Of a DNA stretch of 64,000 nucleotides, positions 25,879 through 34,559 are shown piece after piece. The notes under the pieces were generated by a model. It did no database searches and had not been told where the DNA came from. It was given only the letters and a program-made list of their open reading frames with translations. Position numbers and translations under genes: made by a program. Location of the stretch: assembly GCF_009755225.1 (NCBI RefSeq), contig NZ_WQKZ01000003.1:558001-622000 (forward strand), in the 5' to 3' direction. The first letter of the stretch is position 1, and each line of letters begins with the position of its first letter. Source of the stretch: Hymenobacter ginkgonis (GTDB lineage Bacteria > Bacteroidota > Bacteroidia > Cytophagales > Hymenobacteraceae).

Positions 25879-26166
25879 ATGAACCAGCAAGAATGGCCGC
25901 TGTGGGAGGTCTTTATCCGCAGCAAGCAAGGCCTCGACCACAAGCACGTGGGTAGCCTGCACGCCGCCGATGCGGTGATGGCTGTGCAAAACGCCCGCGA
26001 TGTGTACACGCGCCGCCTAGAAGGCGTGAGCATCTGGGTGGTAGAGTCGAAGCACATCCACGCCTCCAACCCCGATGAGGCCGCCGAATTTTTCGACCCG
26101 GCCGCCGATAAGGTGTATCGGCACCCCACGTTCTACGACGTGCCCGATTCCATTAAGCACATGTAA
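25879..26166 (+). CDS. paaB: Phenylacetyl-CoA epoxidase subunit PaaB
   Basis: Small subunit of 95 residues needed for the assembled epoxidase. It has the family's pattern WPLWEVFIRSKQGLDHKHVGSLHAADA at the N-terminus and ENARDVYTRR-type VQNARDVYTRRLEG. It ends in the SIWVVESKHI and DKVYRHPTFY parts that contact PaaA/PaaC. Its TAA stop overlaps the paaC start (TAATG), indicating translational coupling. Confidence 0.96.
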   Translation: MNQQEWPLWEVFIRSKQGLDHKHVGSLHAADAVMAVQNARDVYTRRLEGVSIWVVESKHIHASNPDEAAEFFDPAADKVYRHPTFYDVPDSIKHM

Positions 26167-26981
26167 TGCCCCGGTTTATGCCCGCTCCTCAGCCTGAAGT
26201 TTCTGTGGCGCCTACCCCCTCGGTGGCGGCCAACCCGTTGTTCCCGTTTGTGTTGCAGCTGGCCGATACTAGTCTCATCCTGGCCCACCGCCTGTCGGAG
26301 TGGTGTGGGCACGGCCCCATTTTGGAGCAGGACTTGGCTTTGGCCAATATTGCCCTCGACCTGCTGGGCGAAGCGCGCAGCTACTACCAGTACGCCGCCG
26401 AATTGGAGGGCAAGGGCCGCACCGAAGATGACCTCGCCTACCTGCGCAGCGCCGTAGAATACCGCAACCCGCTGCTGGTAGAGCAGCCCAACGGCGACTT
26501 TGCCCACACCATCGTGCGGCAGTTTCTGTTTGATAACTTCCACTACGAACTGCTGAAGGCCCTAAAAAACGGCCCCGATGCGCAATTGGCCGCCATCGCC
26601 GAGAAGTCGATGAAGGAAGCCACTTACCACCTCAAGTGGAGTTCCGAATGGATGATTCGCCTCGGCGACGGCACGCCCGAAAGCCGCCAGCGCCTCGACA
26701 AAGCTCTAGCCGTGCTCTGGCGGTATGCTGGCGAACTTACCACGCCTACCCCCGCCGAAACCAACTTGCAGGAACTGGGCCTGGTGCCCGACTATGCCGC
26801 GCTGCTACCCGCCATGCAAGCCCACCTAGCACACGTGCTGGCTGAGGCCACGGTGCCCATGCCCACTACCCCCGCCTTTGCGCAGCAGGGCGGCAAGCAG
26901 GGCCGGCACTCCGAGCACCTGGGGTATTTGCTCACCGAGCTGCAATACATGCAGCGCACCTACCCCGGCCTGACGTGGTAA
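26166..26981 (+). CDS. paaC: Phenylacetyl-CoA epoxidase structural subunit PaaC
   Basis: PaaC is the non-catalytic ferritin-like partner that forms the heterodimer with PaaA. The 271-residue protein has LADTSLILAHRLSEWCGHGP, EQDLALANIALDLLGEARSYYQYAA and MKEATYHLKWSSEWMIRLGDGT, all typical. Its N-terminus carries about 20 extra residues (MPRFMPAPQPEVSVAPTPSV), possibly disordered; a start a few codons later (MPAPQ) is also possible. Its first base is the last base of the paaB stop codon. Its 3' end overlaps paaD by seven bases. Confidence 0.95.
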   Translation: MPRFMPAPQPEVSVAPTPSVAANPLFPFVLQLADTSLILAHRLSEWCGHGPILEQDLALANIALDLLGEARSYYQYAAELEGKGRTEDDLAYLRSAVEYRNPLLVEQPNGDFAHTIVRQFLFDNFHYELLKALKNGPDAQLAAIAEKSMKEATYHLKWSSEWMIRLGDGTPESRQRLDKALAVLWRYAGELTTPTPAETNLQELGLVPDYAALLPAMQAHLAHVLAEATVPMPTTPAFAQQGGKQGRHSEHLGYLLTELQYMQRTYPGLTW

Positions 26982-27490
26982 CGGCTGCTGCAACAGCCCC
27001 CGCCGAAGCTCGCATCTGGCAATTGCTGGAGGAGGTGAGCGACCCCGAAGTGCCGGTGCTTAGCATCCTGGACTTGGGCATTGTGCGGGGGGTAGCAATT
27101 GACGGTGAGCAGATTACCGTCACTATTACGCCTACTTATTCGGGCTGCCCGGCCATGAATACCATTGCCACCGATATCCGGCTGCGGCTGTTGGCCGAAG
27201 GCTACACCAAGCTGGTTATCAAAAACCAAATCAGCCCCGCCTGGACGACCGATTGGATGAGCCCGGCGGGCCGCGATAAGCTCGAAGCCTACGGCATTGC
27301 CCCGCCCATCGACGGCACAGCCACTGGCCACGTGCTCAACCTCTTTGACAAGGAAACCGCCGTGCGCTGCCCGCTCTGTAAGTCAGCGCACACGCACCTA
27401 GTTAGCCAGTTTGGCTCCACGGCCTGCAAGGCACTTTATCAGTGCGACGACTGCCGCGAGCCGTTCGATTATTTTAAGTGCCATAGTTGA
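26975..27490 (+). CDS. paaD: PaaD, MIP18-type iron-sulfur assembly protein of the epoxidase
   Basis: PaaD is needed for activity of the epoxidase, probably in iron or iron-sulfur handling. The 171-residue protein has a DUF59/MIP18 domain (VSDPEVPVLSILDLGIVRGV, SGCPAMNTI with a conserved Cys). A C-terminal zinc-ribbon-like segment has CPLC near residue 132, CKALYQCDDC and a final KCHS. The start is a GTG at 26975 overlapping the end of paaC; no ATG fits. A small hairpin (GCGGTT/AACCGC, 27491-27505) and a larger inverted repeat follow. Confidence 0.93.
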   Translation: MVTAAATAPAEARIWQLLEEVSDPEVPVLSILDLGIVRGVAIDGEQITVTITPTYSGCPAMNTIATDIRLRLLAEGYTKLVIKNQISPAWTTDWMSPAGRDKLEAYGIAPPIDGTATGHVLNLFDKETAVRCPLCKSAHTHLVSQFGSTACKALYQCDDCREPFDYFKCHS

Positions 27491-27513
27491 GCGGTTCAAA
27501 ACCGCCTTGTTAT

Positions 27514-27590
27514 AGCGAGCACAGCGCGGCAATCGTCCGTGAGCGACACCTAAACGACTTGTTCTGGGGCGATTGCCGCGCTGCGCTCGC
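27514..27590. repeat. Intergenic inverted repeat between paaD and paaG
   Basis: Arms of 21-22 bases (27514-27535 and 27570-27590), left AGCGAGCACAGCGCGGCAATCG and right CGATTGCCGCGCTGCGCTCGC with one mismatch. No stop codon interrupts the paaG frame through this element, so a longer reading frame (from a TTG at 27487) is an artefact or an optional extension. Confidence 0.75.
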
Positions 27591-27621
27591 AATGACAGAT
27601 GATTTTACCTACTCTCCCACC

Positions 27622-28404
27622 ATGCCCGACACCTCCCTGCTTTTCTCCCTCACCGACGGCGTAGCTACGCTGACCTTCAACCGGCCCCAGGTTTTTAATA
27701 GCGTGAACAAGCCGCTGGCGCTCGCCCTTCAGCAACACTTGCGCGACTGCCAAGCCGATGCCAGCGTGCGGGCCGTGGTGCTCACCGGCACTGGCCGCGC
27801 CTTCTGCGCCGGCCAGGACCTGGCCGAGATAACGGGGCCGGATGCGCCCGACGTAGCCGACATCGTGACGGCGCATTATAACCCAATTGTGCAGCTAATC
27901 AGAACCTTGGACAAGCCCGTTATTGCCGCCGTCAATGGCGTGGCGGCAGGCGCGGGCGCCAACCTGGCGCTGGCCTGCGACTTGGTAGTGGCCAAAGAGT
28001 CGGCTTCCTTTATTCAGGCTTTCAGCAAGATAGGCTTGATTCCGGACAGCGGCGGCACGTATTTCCTACCCCGCCTCGTGGGCATGCAGCGGGCCAGCGC
28101 GCTCATGCTGCTCGGCGACAAGGTGAGCGCTGCCGAAGCCGTGCAAATAGGTATGATTTACAAGGCGTTTGCCGACGACGTGTTTGACGAGGAAGTGGCC
28201 GCGTTGGCCAAAAAGCTGGCGGCCATGCCTACCAAAGGCCTGGCTTACACCAAGCAGCTGCTCAATGCCAGTTTCGGCAACGACCTCACCCAGCAATTGC
28301 AAGCCGAGGCCGACTATCAGCTGCGCGCTGGCAACACCTCCGACTACCGCGAGGGGGTAGGGGCCTTCCTCGAAAAACGCCAGCCCACCTTCACTGGCCA
28401 ATGA
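27622..28404 (+). CDS. paaG: Enoyl-CoA hydratase/isomerase PaaG (ring 1,2-epoxyphenylacetyl-CoA isomerase)
   Basis: PaaG isomerises the ring epoxide to the seven-membered oxepin-CoA and also shifts double bonds later. The 260-residue crotonase-fold protein has AFCAGQDLAEI (oxyanion loop), NGVAAGAGANLALACDLVVA, and ASFIQAFSKIGLIPDSGGTYFLPRLVG. The Asp in IPDSGG is the isomerase acid of the PaaG family, and the hydratase Glu of the first motif is absent (Asn). I chose the ATG at 27622, since the frame upstream reads through an inverted repeat; an ATG at 27592 is an alternative. It overlaps paaH by four bases (ATGA). Confidence 0.9.
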   Translation: MPDTSLLFSLTDGVATLTFNRPQVFNSVNKPLALALQQHLRDCQADASVRAVVLTGTGRAFCAGQDLAEITGPDAPDVADIVTAHYNPIVQLIRTLDKPVIAAVNGVAAGAGANLALACDLVVAKESASFIQAFSKIGLIPDSGGTYFLPRLVGMQRASALMLLGDKVSAAEAVQIGMIYKAFADDVFDEEVAALAKKLAAMPTKGLAYTKQLLNASFGNDLTQQLQAEADYQLRAGNTSDYREGVGAFLEKRQPTFTGQ

Positions 28405-29594
28405 GCAGCGCACCCCTATCCATCGGTATTATCGGCAGCGGCGCCATGGGCGCGGGCATCGCGCAGGTGGTCGCCACAGCGGGCCACCCAGTGCAGCTGC
28501 TCGACCAGAACGCCGCCGCGCTCGAACGCGCCACTGCCAGCATCGCCGCCAACCTGCGCAAGCTCGCCGAGAAGGGCAAGCTGACCCAAGCCGCCGCCGA
28601 TGCGGCCGCGGCTCGGCTGCACCCCACGGCCAACATGCAGGATTTTGCCGCTTGCGGCCTGGTTATCGAGGCCATTGTGGAAGACTTAGCGGTGAAGCAG
28701 CAGATTTTTAGGCAAGTCGAAGGCATTGTGTCGGCCGAGTGCATTTTGGCTAGCAATACGTCGTCGCTTTCGGTTACCTCCATTGCGGCAGCGTGCCAGC
28801 GGCCCGAACGGTTTTTGGGCATCCATTTCTTCAATCCGGCCCCGTTGATGCAACTGGTCGAAGTCATTCCGGCGGTGCAAACCCGGCCCCGGCTGGCCGA
28901 AGAAATCAAGCTGCTCGTCCAAAGCTGGGGGAAACGCCCGGTGCTGGCGCAGGATACGCCCGGCTTCATCGTGAACCGCGTGGCGCGGCCGTTTTACGGC
29001 GAGGCCATTCGAATTTTGGAAGAAGGCCTCGCCGATATGGCTACCATTGACTGGGCCATGACGGAGCTGGGTGGCTTCCGCATGGGGCCGTTTGCGCTGA
29101 TGGATTTTATCGGCCACGATGTCAATTACCGGGTCACGGAATCGGTATTTACCGCCTTTTTCTACGACCCCCGCTACCGGCCCTCCTTCACCCAGAAGCG
29201 GCTGTTTGAGGCCGGCTACTACGGGCGCAAGGCTGGACGCGGCTTCTACAACTATGCCCCCGGCGCGGCCCAGCCCGAACCCCGGCGCGATGAAAGCCTG
29301 GGGTTCAGTATTCTGAACCGCATTCTGGCCATGCTCATCAACGAAGCTGCCGATGCGCTGGCCCTGAATGTCGCTTCCAAGGCCGACCTGGAGCTGGCCA
29401 TGACCACCGGCGTTAACTACCCCAAAGGCCTACTGGCCTGGGCCGACGAGCTGGGCCTGCTGCAAGTGCTGGCCACGCTCGACGCGCTCTACACCGAGTA
29501 CCACGAGGACCGCTACCGGGCCAGCCCGCTGCTGCGGCGGCTGGTGCGCGGCCAACAAACCTTCGCTACTTATGAACCCGTCGCAACCCGCTAG
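28401..29594 (+). CDS. paaH: 3-hydroxyacyl-CoA dehydrogenase PaaH
   Basis: PaaH oxidises 3-hydroxyadipyl-CoA to 3-oxoadipyl-CoA. The 397-residue protein has the NAD site GSGAMGAGIAQ (residues 12-22), IEAIVEDLAVKQQIF, ASNTSSLSV, and HFFNPAPLMQLVEVI with the catalytic His. C-terminal dimerisation domains follow (DTPGFIVNRVARPFYGEAIRILEEG, KAGRGFYNY). It is about 80 residues shorter than E. coli PaaH but keeps both domains. It overlaps paaG by four bases and paaI by 23, so it is part of a coupled unit. Confidence 0.93.
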   Translation: MSSAPLSIGIIGSGAMGAGIAQVVATAGHPVQLLDQNAAALERATASIAANLRKLAEKGKLTQAAADAAAARLHPTANMQDFAACGLVIEAIVEDLAVKQQIFRQVEGIVSAECILASNTSSLSVTSIAAACQRPERFLGIHFFNPAPLMQLVEVIPAVQTRPRLAEEIKLLVQSWGKRPVLAQDTPGFIVNRVARPFYGEAIRILEEGLADMATIDWAMTELGGFRMGPFALMDFIGHDVNYRVTESVFTAFFYDPRYRPSFTQKRLFEAGYYGRKAGRGFYNYAPGAAQPEPRRDESLGFSILNRILAMLINEAADALALNVASKADLELAMTTGVNYPKGLLAWADELGLLQVLATLDALYTEYHEDRYRASPLLRRLVRGQQTFATYEPVATR

Positions 29595-30015
29595 CTTGCC
29601 GGCCCCCACCACGGCGCAGGCCGTGAAAGAGCTGATGCTTCAACACGACACCTACAGCCAGTTTCTGGGCTTGGAAGTGGAGGAAGTGGGCCCCGGCTAC
29701 TGCCGGCTGCGCTTCACGGTGCGGCCCGACATGCTCAACGGCTTTGGGGCGCTGCACGGCGGCGTCACGTTTTCGGCCGCCGACACGGCGTTTGCCTTTG
29801 CCTGCAACAGCCACGGCCGCCAAAGTGTGGGCCTCACCGTCACCATCGACTACCTCGAGGCTGGTCGGCCCGGCGATGTCATCACCGTGGAAGCCCGCGA
29901 GGAGAGCCTTAAGCATAAAATCGGCGTGTACCACGTGCGCGTCACCAACCAAGGGGGGGTAGGGCTGGCTTTGTTCAAAGGCACGGCCTACCGAACAAGC
30001 AACGAAATTTTGTAA
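29572..30015 (+). CDS. paaI: Hotdog-fold thioesterase PaaI
   Basis: PaaI hydrolyses CoA thioesters that accumulate when the pathway stalls, releasing CoA. The 147-residue protein has GFGALHGGVTFSAADTAFAFACN (about residues 58-80) with the HGG loop and the catalytic Asp, and VTIDYLEAGRPGDVITVEA. It starts inside the end of paaH (ATG at 29572). After its stop codon comes a degraded inverted repeat. Confidence 0.92.
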   Translation: MNPSQPASLPAPTTAQAVKELMLQHDTYSQFLGLEVEEVGPGYCRLRFTVRPDMLNGFGALHGGVTFSAADTAFAFACNSHGRQSVGLTVTIDYLEAGRPGDVITVEAREESLKHKIGVYHVRVTNQGGVGLALFKGTAYRTSNEIL

Positions 30016-30041
30016 TTGAATCACTAAAATCAGTTGAAAAA

Positions 30042-30131
30042 GAACGTCATGCGGACGACAGGAAGCAGTTCGCTCCCTTCGTTGCAGGCAATTGATTTTA
30101 CTGCTGCACGCGAGTTGCTTCGCGGTGCTCA
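30042..30131. repeat. Degraded hairpin element between paaI and paaJ
   Basis: Starts with GAACGTCATGC like other family members but its arms no longer match well. It shares an 18-base stretch TTTACTGCTGCACGCGAG (30097-30114) with the element at 31389-31491, which shows common descent. Confidence 0.6.
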
Positions 30132-30168
30132 GCAAGACCTCCTCTTTTAAAATACTGTACCCTACTTA

Positions 30169-31377
30169 ATGACTTCAGCTTACCTCATCGACGGCGTGCG
30201 CACGCCCATTGGCAACTTTGGCGGCACGCTGGCCGCCGTGCGCCCCGACGACCTCGCCGCCCTCACCATTCGCGAGCTGCTCGCCCGCAACCCTGGCGCC
30301 GACCCGGCGGCTGTGGCCGACGTTATTATCGGCTGCGCCAACCAGGCCGGCGAAGACAACCGCAACGTGGCCCGCATGGCCGCGCTGCTAGCAGGCCTAC
30401 CCCCCACCGTACCCGGTGAGACGATAAACCGATTGTGCGCCAGCGGATTATCAGCGGGTATTGCAGCTGCCCGCGCCATCCAAAGCGGCGATGGCGACTT
30501 GTTCGTGGCCGGGGGGGTAGAGAACATGACCCGCGCTCCGCTGGTCGTGTCCAAGCCTTCAAAAGGTTACGGCACTGATTCTCAGATGTATGATTCCAGC
30601 TTCGGCTGGCGCTTTATCAACTCCGACTTGCAAGCGCGCTACGGCACCGACGCCATGGGCGAAACGGCCGAAAACCTGGTGGACCGCGACGGCATCAGCC
30701 GCGAAGACCAGGACCAGTTTGCGCTCGCCTCGCAGCAAAAAGCGGCCGCGGCCCAGCAGCGCGGCCGCTTCAAGCAGGAGATTGTGGCCGTGCCCATTCC
30801 GCAGCGCAAGGGCGAGCCGGTGCTTTTTGCTGAAGACGAATTTCTGAAACCCACCACCACGCTCGACGGCCTGGCCAAGCTGCGCCCGGCCTTTCGCAAA
30901 ACCGGCGGCACCGTGACGGCCGGCAACGCTTCGGGCCTCAACGACGGAGCGGCGGCCCTGCTCTTCGCCTCCGAAGCCGGCATCAAGCAGCACCACCTCA
31001 CGCCCAAAGCCCGCATCGTGTCGATGGGGGTAGCGGGCGTCGAGCCGCGCATTATGGGCATCGGGCCGGTGCCCGCCAGCCACCTCGCGCTCAAAAAAGC
31101 CGGTTTGACGCTGAACGACATCGACATTATTGAGCTGAACGAAGCCTTTGCGGCGCAGTCGTTGGCCTGCATCCGGGCCTTGGGCCTGGCCGACAACGAC
31201 CCGCGCCTCAACCCCAACGGCGGCGCCATTGCTCTAGGCCACCCGCTGGGCATGAGCGGCGCCCGCCTCCTGAACACAGCCGCGCTGGAGCTGCACGCGC
31301 AGCAAAAACGCTACGCGCTCGTGACGATGTGCATCGGTGTGGGGCAGGGCTACGCCGTGATTATCGAGCGGGTGTAA
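30169..31377 (+). CDS. paaJ: 3-oxoadipyl-CoA/3-oxo-5,6-dehydrosuberyl-CoA thiolase
   Basis: The thiolase splits the beta-keto CoA intermediates to acetyl-CoA and succinyl-CoA. The 402-residue protein has [11 protein letters not shown] with the acylated Cys near residue 90, [42 protein letters not shown] with the catalytic His, and CIGVGQG with the second Cys. The length and VENMTRAP box fit the PaaJ/PcaF group. It is flanked by two related repeat elements. Confidence 0.93.
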   Translation: MTSAYLIDGVRTPIGNFGGTLAAVRPDDLAALTIRELLARNPGADPAAVADVIIGCANQAGEDNRNVARMAALLAGLPPTVPGETINRLCASGLSAGIAAARAIQSGDGDLFVAGGVENMTRAPLVVSKPSKGYGTDSQMYDSSFGWRFINSDLQARYGTDAMGETAENLVDRDGISREDQDQFALASQQKAAAAQQRGRFKQEIVAVPIPQRKGEPVLFAEDEFLKPTTTLDGLAKLRPAFRKTGGTVTAGNASGLNDGAAALLFASEAGIKQHHLTPKARIVSMGVAGVEPRIMGIGPVPASHLALKKAGLTLNDIDIIELNEAFAAQSLACIRALGLADNDPRLNPNGGAIALGHPLGMSGARLLNTAALELHAQQKRYALVTMCIGVGQGYAVIIERV

Positions 31378-31388
31378 CTCTTATTAAA

Positions 31389-31491
31389 GAACGTCATAGC
31401 AGCGCGTAGTGAAGCGTTTTGCTCGTGGTCGCCTCCACAGTTAGGTTTACTGCTGCACGCGAGATGCTACGCTACGCGCTGCATGACGTTC
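31389..31491. repeat. Intergenic hairpin between paaJ and paaZ
   Basis: Imperfect inverted repeat with outer arms GAACGTCAT-GCAGCGCGTAG and GCTACGCGCTGCATGACGTTC, one-base bulge. The loop contains TTTACTGCTGCACGCGAG (31446-31463), identical to 30097-30114. Confidence 0.75.
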
Positions 31492-31522
31492 GACTGGCCA
31501 AATTCTTAACTACTTATTCCCT

Positions 31523-33586
31523 ATGACTCCCACCGTCGAAAACTACGCCCTGGGCCACTGGCTACCCGGCTCGGGCCCGCAGCAGGAGCTGCTGGATGCC
31601 AGCACCGGCGACCTCATCGCCACGGCCAATACCGAGGGCATGGACTTTGAAGCCATCCTCGACTACGGCCGCCGCGTGGGCAACTCTGCCCTGCGCCGCA
31701 TGACTTTTCACGAGCGCGGGCGCATGATTAAGGCGCTGGCCTTCCACCTCGACGCCAAAAAAGAGCAGTTCTACGAGCTGAGCTACCGCTCGGGCGCCAC
31801 CCGCGCCGACTCGTGGATTGACATTGAAGGCGGCATCGGCAACCTGTTTGCCAACGCCTCGCTGCGGCGCAAGTTTCCCGACAAGCCGTTCTACGTGGAG
31901 GGCGAGCCCGTGGGCTTGTCGAAGGGCGGCACCTTCATGGCGCAGCACCTGCTGGTGCCCAAGGAGGGGGTAGCCGTGCACATCAACGCCTACAACTTCC
32001 CCATTTGGGGAATGCTGGAGAAAATCGCCGTCAACCTGCTGGCCGGCATGCCCGCCGTGGTGAAGCCGGCCACGCCTACCGCCTACCTCACCGAGGCCGT
32101 GGTGCGCGAAATTATTGCCTCCGGCATCTTGCCGGCCGGAGCCTTGCAGTTGGTTATTGGCTCGGGCCAAGGTATTCTGGACCACGTCACGTATCAGGAC
32201 GTGGTAACGTTCACTGGCTCGGCAGCCACGGGCCGCAAGCTGCGGGCGCACCCCCGCATCTTGGCCGAGGCGGTGCCCTTCAACATGGAAGCCGACTCGC
32301 TCAATGCGGCCGTGCTGGGCCCCGATGCCGTGCCCGGCACCGCTGAGTTTGACTTGTTTATCAAGGAAGTGCGCAAGGAAATGACGGCCAAGTGCGGGCA
32401 GAAGTGCACCGCCATCCGCCGCGCCATTGTGCCGGCCCACTTGGTTGAAGACGTGCAAATTGCGCTCGGCAAGGCGCTGGCCCAAACTACCATCGGCCAC
32501 CCGCAAGCCGAGGGCGTGCGCATGGGCGCGCTGGCTGGCCGCGACCAGGCCGCCCGTTTGCGCGAGCAAATACAGCTGCTCGCCAAAAACACGCCCATCG
32601 TGTACGGCGACCTCGACCACGTAGAAATTCTGGGAAAAGAGCGCGGCGCGCACGCCCAAAAAGGCGCGTTCATCTCGCCCATTGTGCTGCTGAACGAGCG
32701 GCCCTTCGAGCACCTCGACTCGCACGAAATCGAAGCTTTCGGCCCGGTGGTGACGCTGATGCCCTACCACGATTTGGGCGAAGCCGTGCAACTGGCCAAC
32801 CTCGGCAAAGGTTCGCTGGTGTGCTCGCTGGCCACCAACGACCCGCGCGCGGCCCAGGATTTTGTGCTGGGCGCGGCTACTCACCACGGCCGTATTTTGA
32901 TATTGAACCAAGAGATGGCTAAGGAGAGCACGGGCCACGGCTCGCCGCTGCCGCAGCTCATTCATGGGGGGCCGGGTAGGGCGGGCGGCGGCCAGGAAAT
33001 GGGTGGCATGCGCGGCGTCGAGCACTTTATGCAGCGCGTAGCTCTGCAAGGCTCGCCGAGCATGATTACGGCCATCACGGAGGTGTACCAGACGGGCGCC
33101 AAGATTATTGAGCACGACAAGCACCCCTTCCAGAAATATTTCGAGGAGCTGGAAATCGGCGAAACCTACGTTACGCACAAGCACACCGTGACGGAGGCCG
33201 ATATCTCAAATTTTGCCAACGTATCGGGTGATAATTTCTACGCCCACGTTGATGCTACTTCGCTGGAAGGCACGCTCTTTACTGGCCGAGTTGCCCACGG
33301 CTACTACATTCTCAGCAAGGCGGCCGGCATGTTTGTGGACCCGCGCAAAGGCCCGGTTTTGCTCAACTACGGCCTCGATGAGTGCCGCTTCACCAAGCCC
33401 GTGTACCCCGGCACCACCATCGGCGTGCAGCTCACGGTGAAGGAGAAAATTGGCCAGGAAAAGCGCGACGCCGACGACATCGCCAAAGGCATTGTGCGCT
33501 GGCTGGTGACCGTAACCGACGAAACCCGCGAAACCGTGGCCGTCGCCACTATTTTGACTATGGTTAAGAAGAAAGACCAAGCATAG
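31523..33586 (+). CDS. paaZ: Bifunctional PaaZ: oxepin-CoA hydrolase / semialdehyde dehydrogenase
   Basis: PaaZ opens the oxepin ring and oxidises the resulting aldehyde to 3-oxo-5,6-dehydrosuberyl-CoA. The 687-residue protein has an N-terminal aldehyde dehydrogenase domain (about residues 1-520): NAYNFPIWGMLEK, the Glu in NMEADSLN near 256, and KCGQKCTAIRR with the catalytic Cys near 294. A C-terminal MaoC-like hydratase domain (about 535-680) has ISNFANVSGDNFYAHVDATS and FTGRVAHGYYILSKAAG. Both domains are intact. It lies between two repeat elements, so it may be a separate transcript. Confidence 0.95.
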   Translation: MTPTVENYALGHWLPGSGPQQELLDASTGDLIATANTEGMDFEAILDYGRRVGNSALRRMTFHERGRMIKALAFHLDAKKEQFYELSYRSGATRADSWIDIEGGIGNLFANASLRRKFPDKPFYVEGEPVGLSKGGTFMAQHLLVPKEGVAVHINAYNFPIWGMLEKIAVNLLAGMPAVVKPATPTAYLTEAVVREIIASGILPAGALQLVIGSGQGILDHVTYQDVVTFTGSAATGRKLRAHPRILAEAVPFNMEADSLNAAVLGPDAVPGTAEFDLFIKEVRKEMTAKCGQKCTAIRRAIVPAHLVEDVQIALGKALAQTTIGHPQAEGVRMGALAGRDQAARLREQIQLLAKNTPIVYGDLDHVEILGKERGAHAQKGAFISPIVLLNERPFEHLDSHEIEAFGPVVTLMPYHDLGEAVQLANLGKGSLVCSLATNDPRAAQDFVLGAATHHGRILILNQEMAKESTGHGSPLPQLIHGGPGRAGGGQEMGGMRGVEHFMQRVALQGSPSMITAITEVYQTGAKIIEHDKHPFQKYFEELEIGETYVTHKHTVTEADISNFANVSGDNFYAHVDATSLEGTLFTGRVAHGYYILSKAAGMFVDPRKGPVLLNYGLDECRFTKPVYPGTTIGVQLTVKEKIGQEKRDADDIAKGIVRWLVTVTDETRETVAVATILTMVKKKDQA

Positions 33587-33619
33587 GTCTTAGCACGCCC
33601 AAAAATTTACCTCAAAAAA

Positions 33620-33708
33620 AGAACGTCATGCTGAGCTTGCCGAAGCATCTCTACCAAGCCGTCTGACGAAGCGGTAGAGATGCTTCGGCAAGCTCAGCAT
33701 GACGTTCT
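33620..33708. repeat. Perfect intergenic hairpin between paaZ and paaF
   Basis: 36-base perfect arms (33620-33655 and 33673-33708) with a 17-base loop; outer sequence AGAACGTCATGCTGAGC, inner TTGCCGAAGCATCTCTACC. The 22-base piece GCTGAGCTTGCC...GCATCTC (33630-33651) is identical to 46261-46282. Confidence 0.9.
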
Positions 33709-33723
33709 CTTCTAAATAATAGT

Positions 33724-34506
33724 ATGATTACCAGCACCCTCACCGCCGGCACCGTTATCACTTCCACCGATGCCCACGGCATTGCGACCATTGCCTTTTT
33801 TCATCCGTCGCACAACTCGCTGCCCGGCGTGCTGCTCACCCAGTTGGCCACCACTATCACGGCCGTGGGCCAAGCGGCCACTACTAAAGTCATCATTCTG
33901 AAGAGCGAAGGCGCGCGCACATTTTGCGCCGGGGCGAGCTTCGACGAGCTGATAGCCATCGGGGACGAGGCGCAGGGCCAGCAGTTTTTTTCGGGTTTTG
34001 CCCAGGTGATTAACGCCTGCCGCACCTGCCCCAAGGTGATTATTGGCCGGGTGCAGGGCAAGGCCATTGGCGGGGGGGTAGGCGTGGCTGCGGCCACCGA
34101 TTATTGCCTGGCCACGGCCCAGGCGGCCGTGAAGCTCAGCGAACTGGTGGTTGGCATCGGGCCCTTCGTGGTGGGGCCGGTAGTGGAACACAAAATTGGC
34201 CGCGCGGCCTACGCCCAGCTGGCGCTCGACGCCGGCGAGTTTCGCTCGGCGGCCTGGGCCGAAGCGCGGGGCTTGTACGCGCAGTGCTTCGAATCGATAG
34301 AGGAACTGGATGCGGCGGTGCAAGCCTTCGCCACCAAGTTGGCCGGCTATAACCCCGAGGCCCTAACTGCCCTCAAGCAGGTGCTGTGGGAAGGTACCGA
34401 ACACTGGGACAGCCTACTAGCGCAGCGCGCGGCCATCAGCGGGCGGCTGGTTTTGTCCGATTTTACCCGCCAGGCCATTCAGCAATTTAAGCGTGCTGCG
34501 CGGTAA
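33724..34506 (+). CDS. paaF: Enoyl-CoA hydratase/isomerase family protein (PaaF-like)
   Basis: Crotonase-fold protein of 260 residues, presumably hydrating 2,3-dehydroadipyl-CoA. It has FCAGASFDEL (oxyanion loop), GKAIGGGVGVAAATDYCLA, and VKLSELVVGIGPFVVGPVVEHKIG. The Glu in SELVVGIGP aligns with one hydratase catalytic Glu, but the other, normally in GGGxEL, is Gly here. Its position at the end of the cluster points to PaaF; divergence from ordinary hydratases leaves some doubt. A perfect hairpin separates it from paaZ. It is convergent with the YgjP-like gene. Confidence 0.75.
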   Translation: MITSTLTAGTVITSTDAHGIATIAFFHPSHNSLPGVLLTQLATTITAVGQAATTKVIILKSEGARTFCAGASFDELIAIGDEAQGQQFFSGFAQVINACRTCPKVIIGRVQGKAIGGGVGVAAATDYCLATAQAAVKLSELVVGIGPFVVGPVVEHKIGRAAYAQLALDAGEFRSAAWAEARGLYAQCFESIEELDAAVQAFATKLAGYNPEALTALKQVLWEGTEHWDSLLAQRAAISGRLVLSDFTRQAIQQFKRAAR

Positions 34507-34559
34507 GGCGCGCCAGTTGGTCGTTTAGTAACTATAAACAGCTTGAACCAGCAACCACG

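Noticed and set aside
27487-27621. Extension of the paaG frame from a TTG through the inverted repeat
   Set aside because: It would add 45 residues unlike any crotonase; the repeat simply lacks stop codons in that frame.
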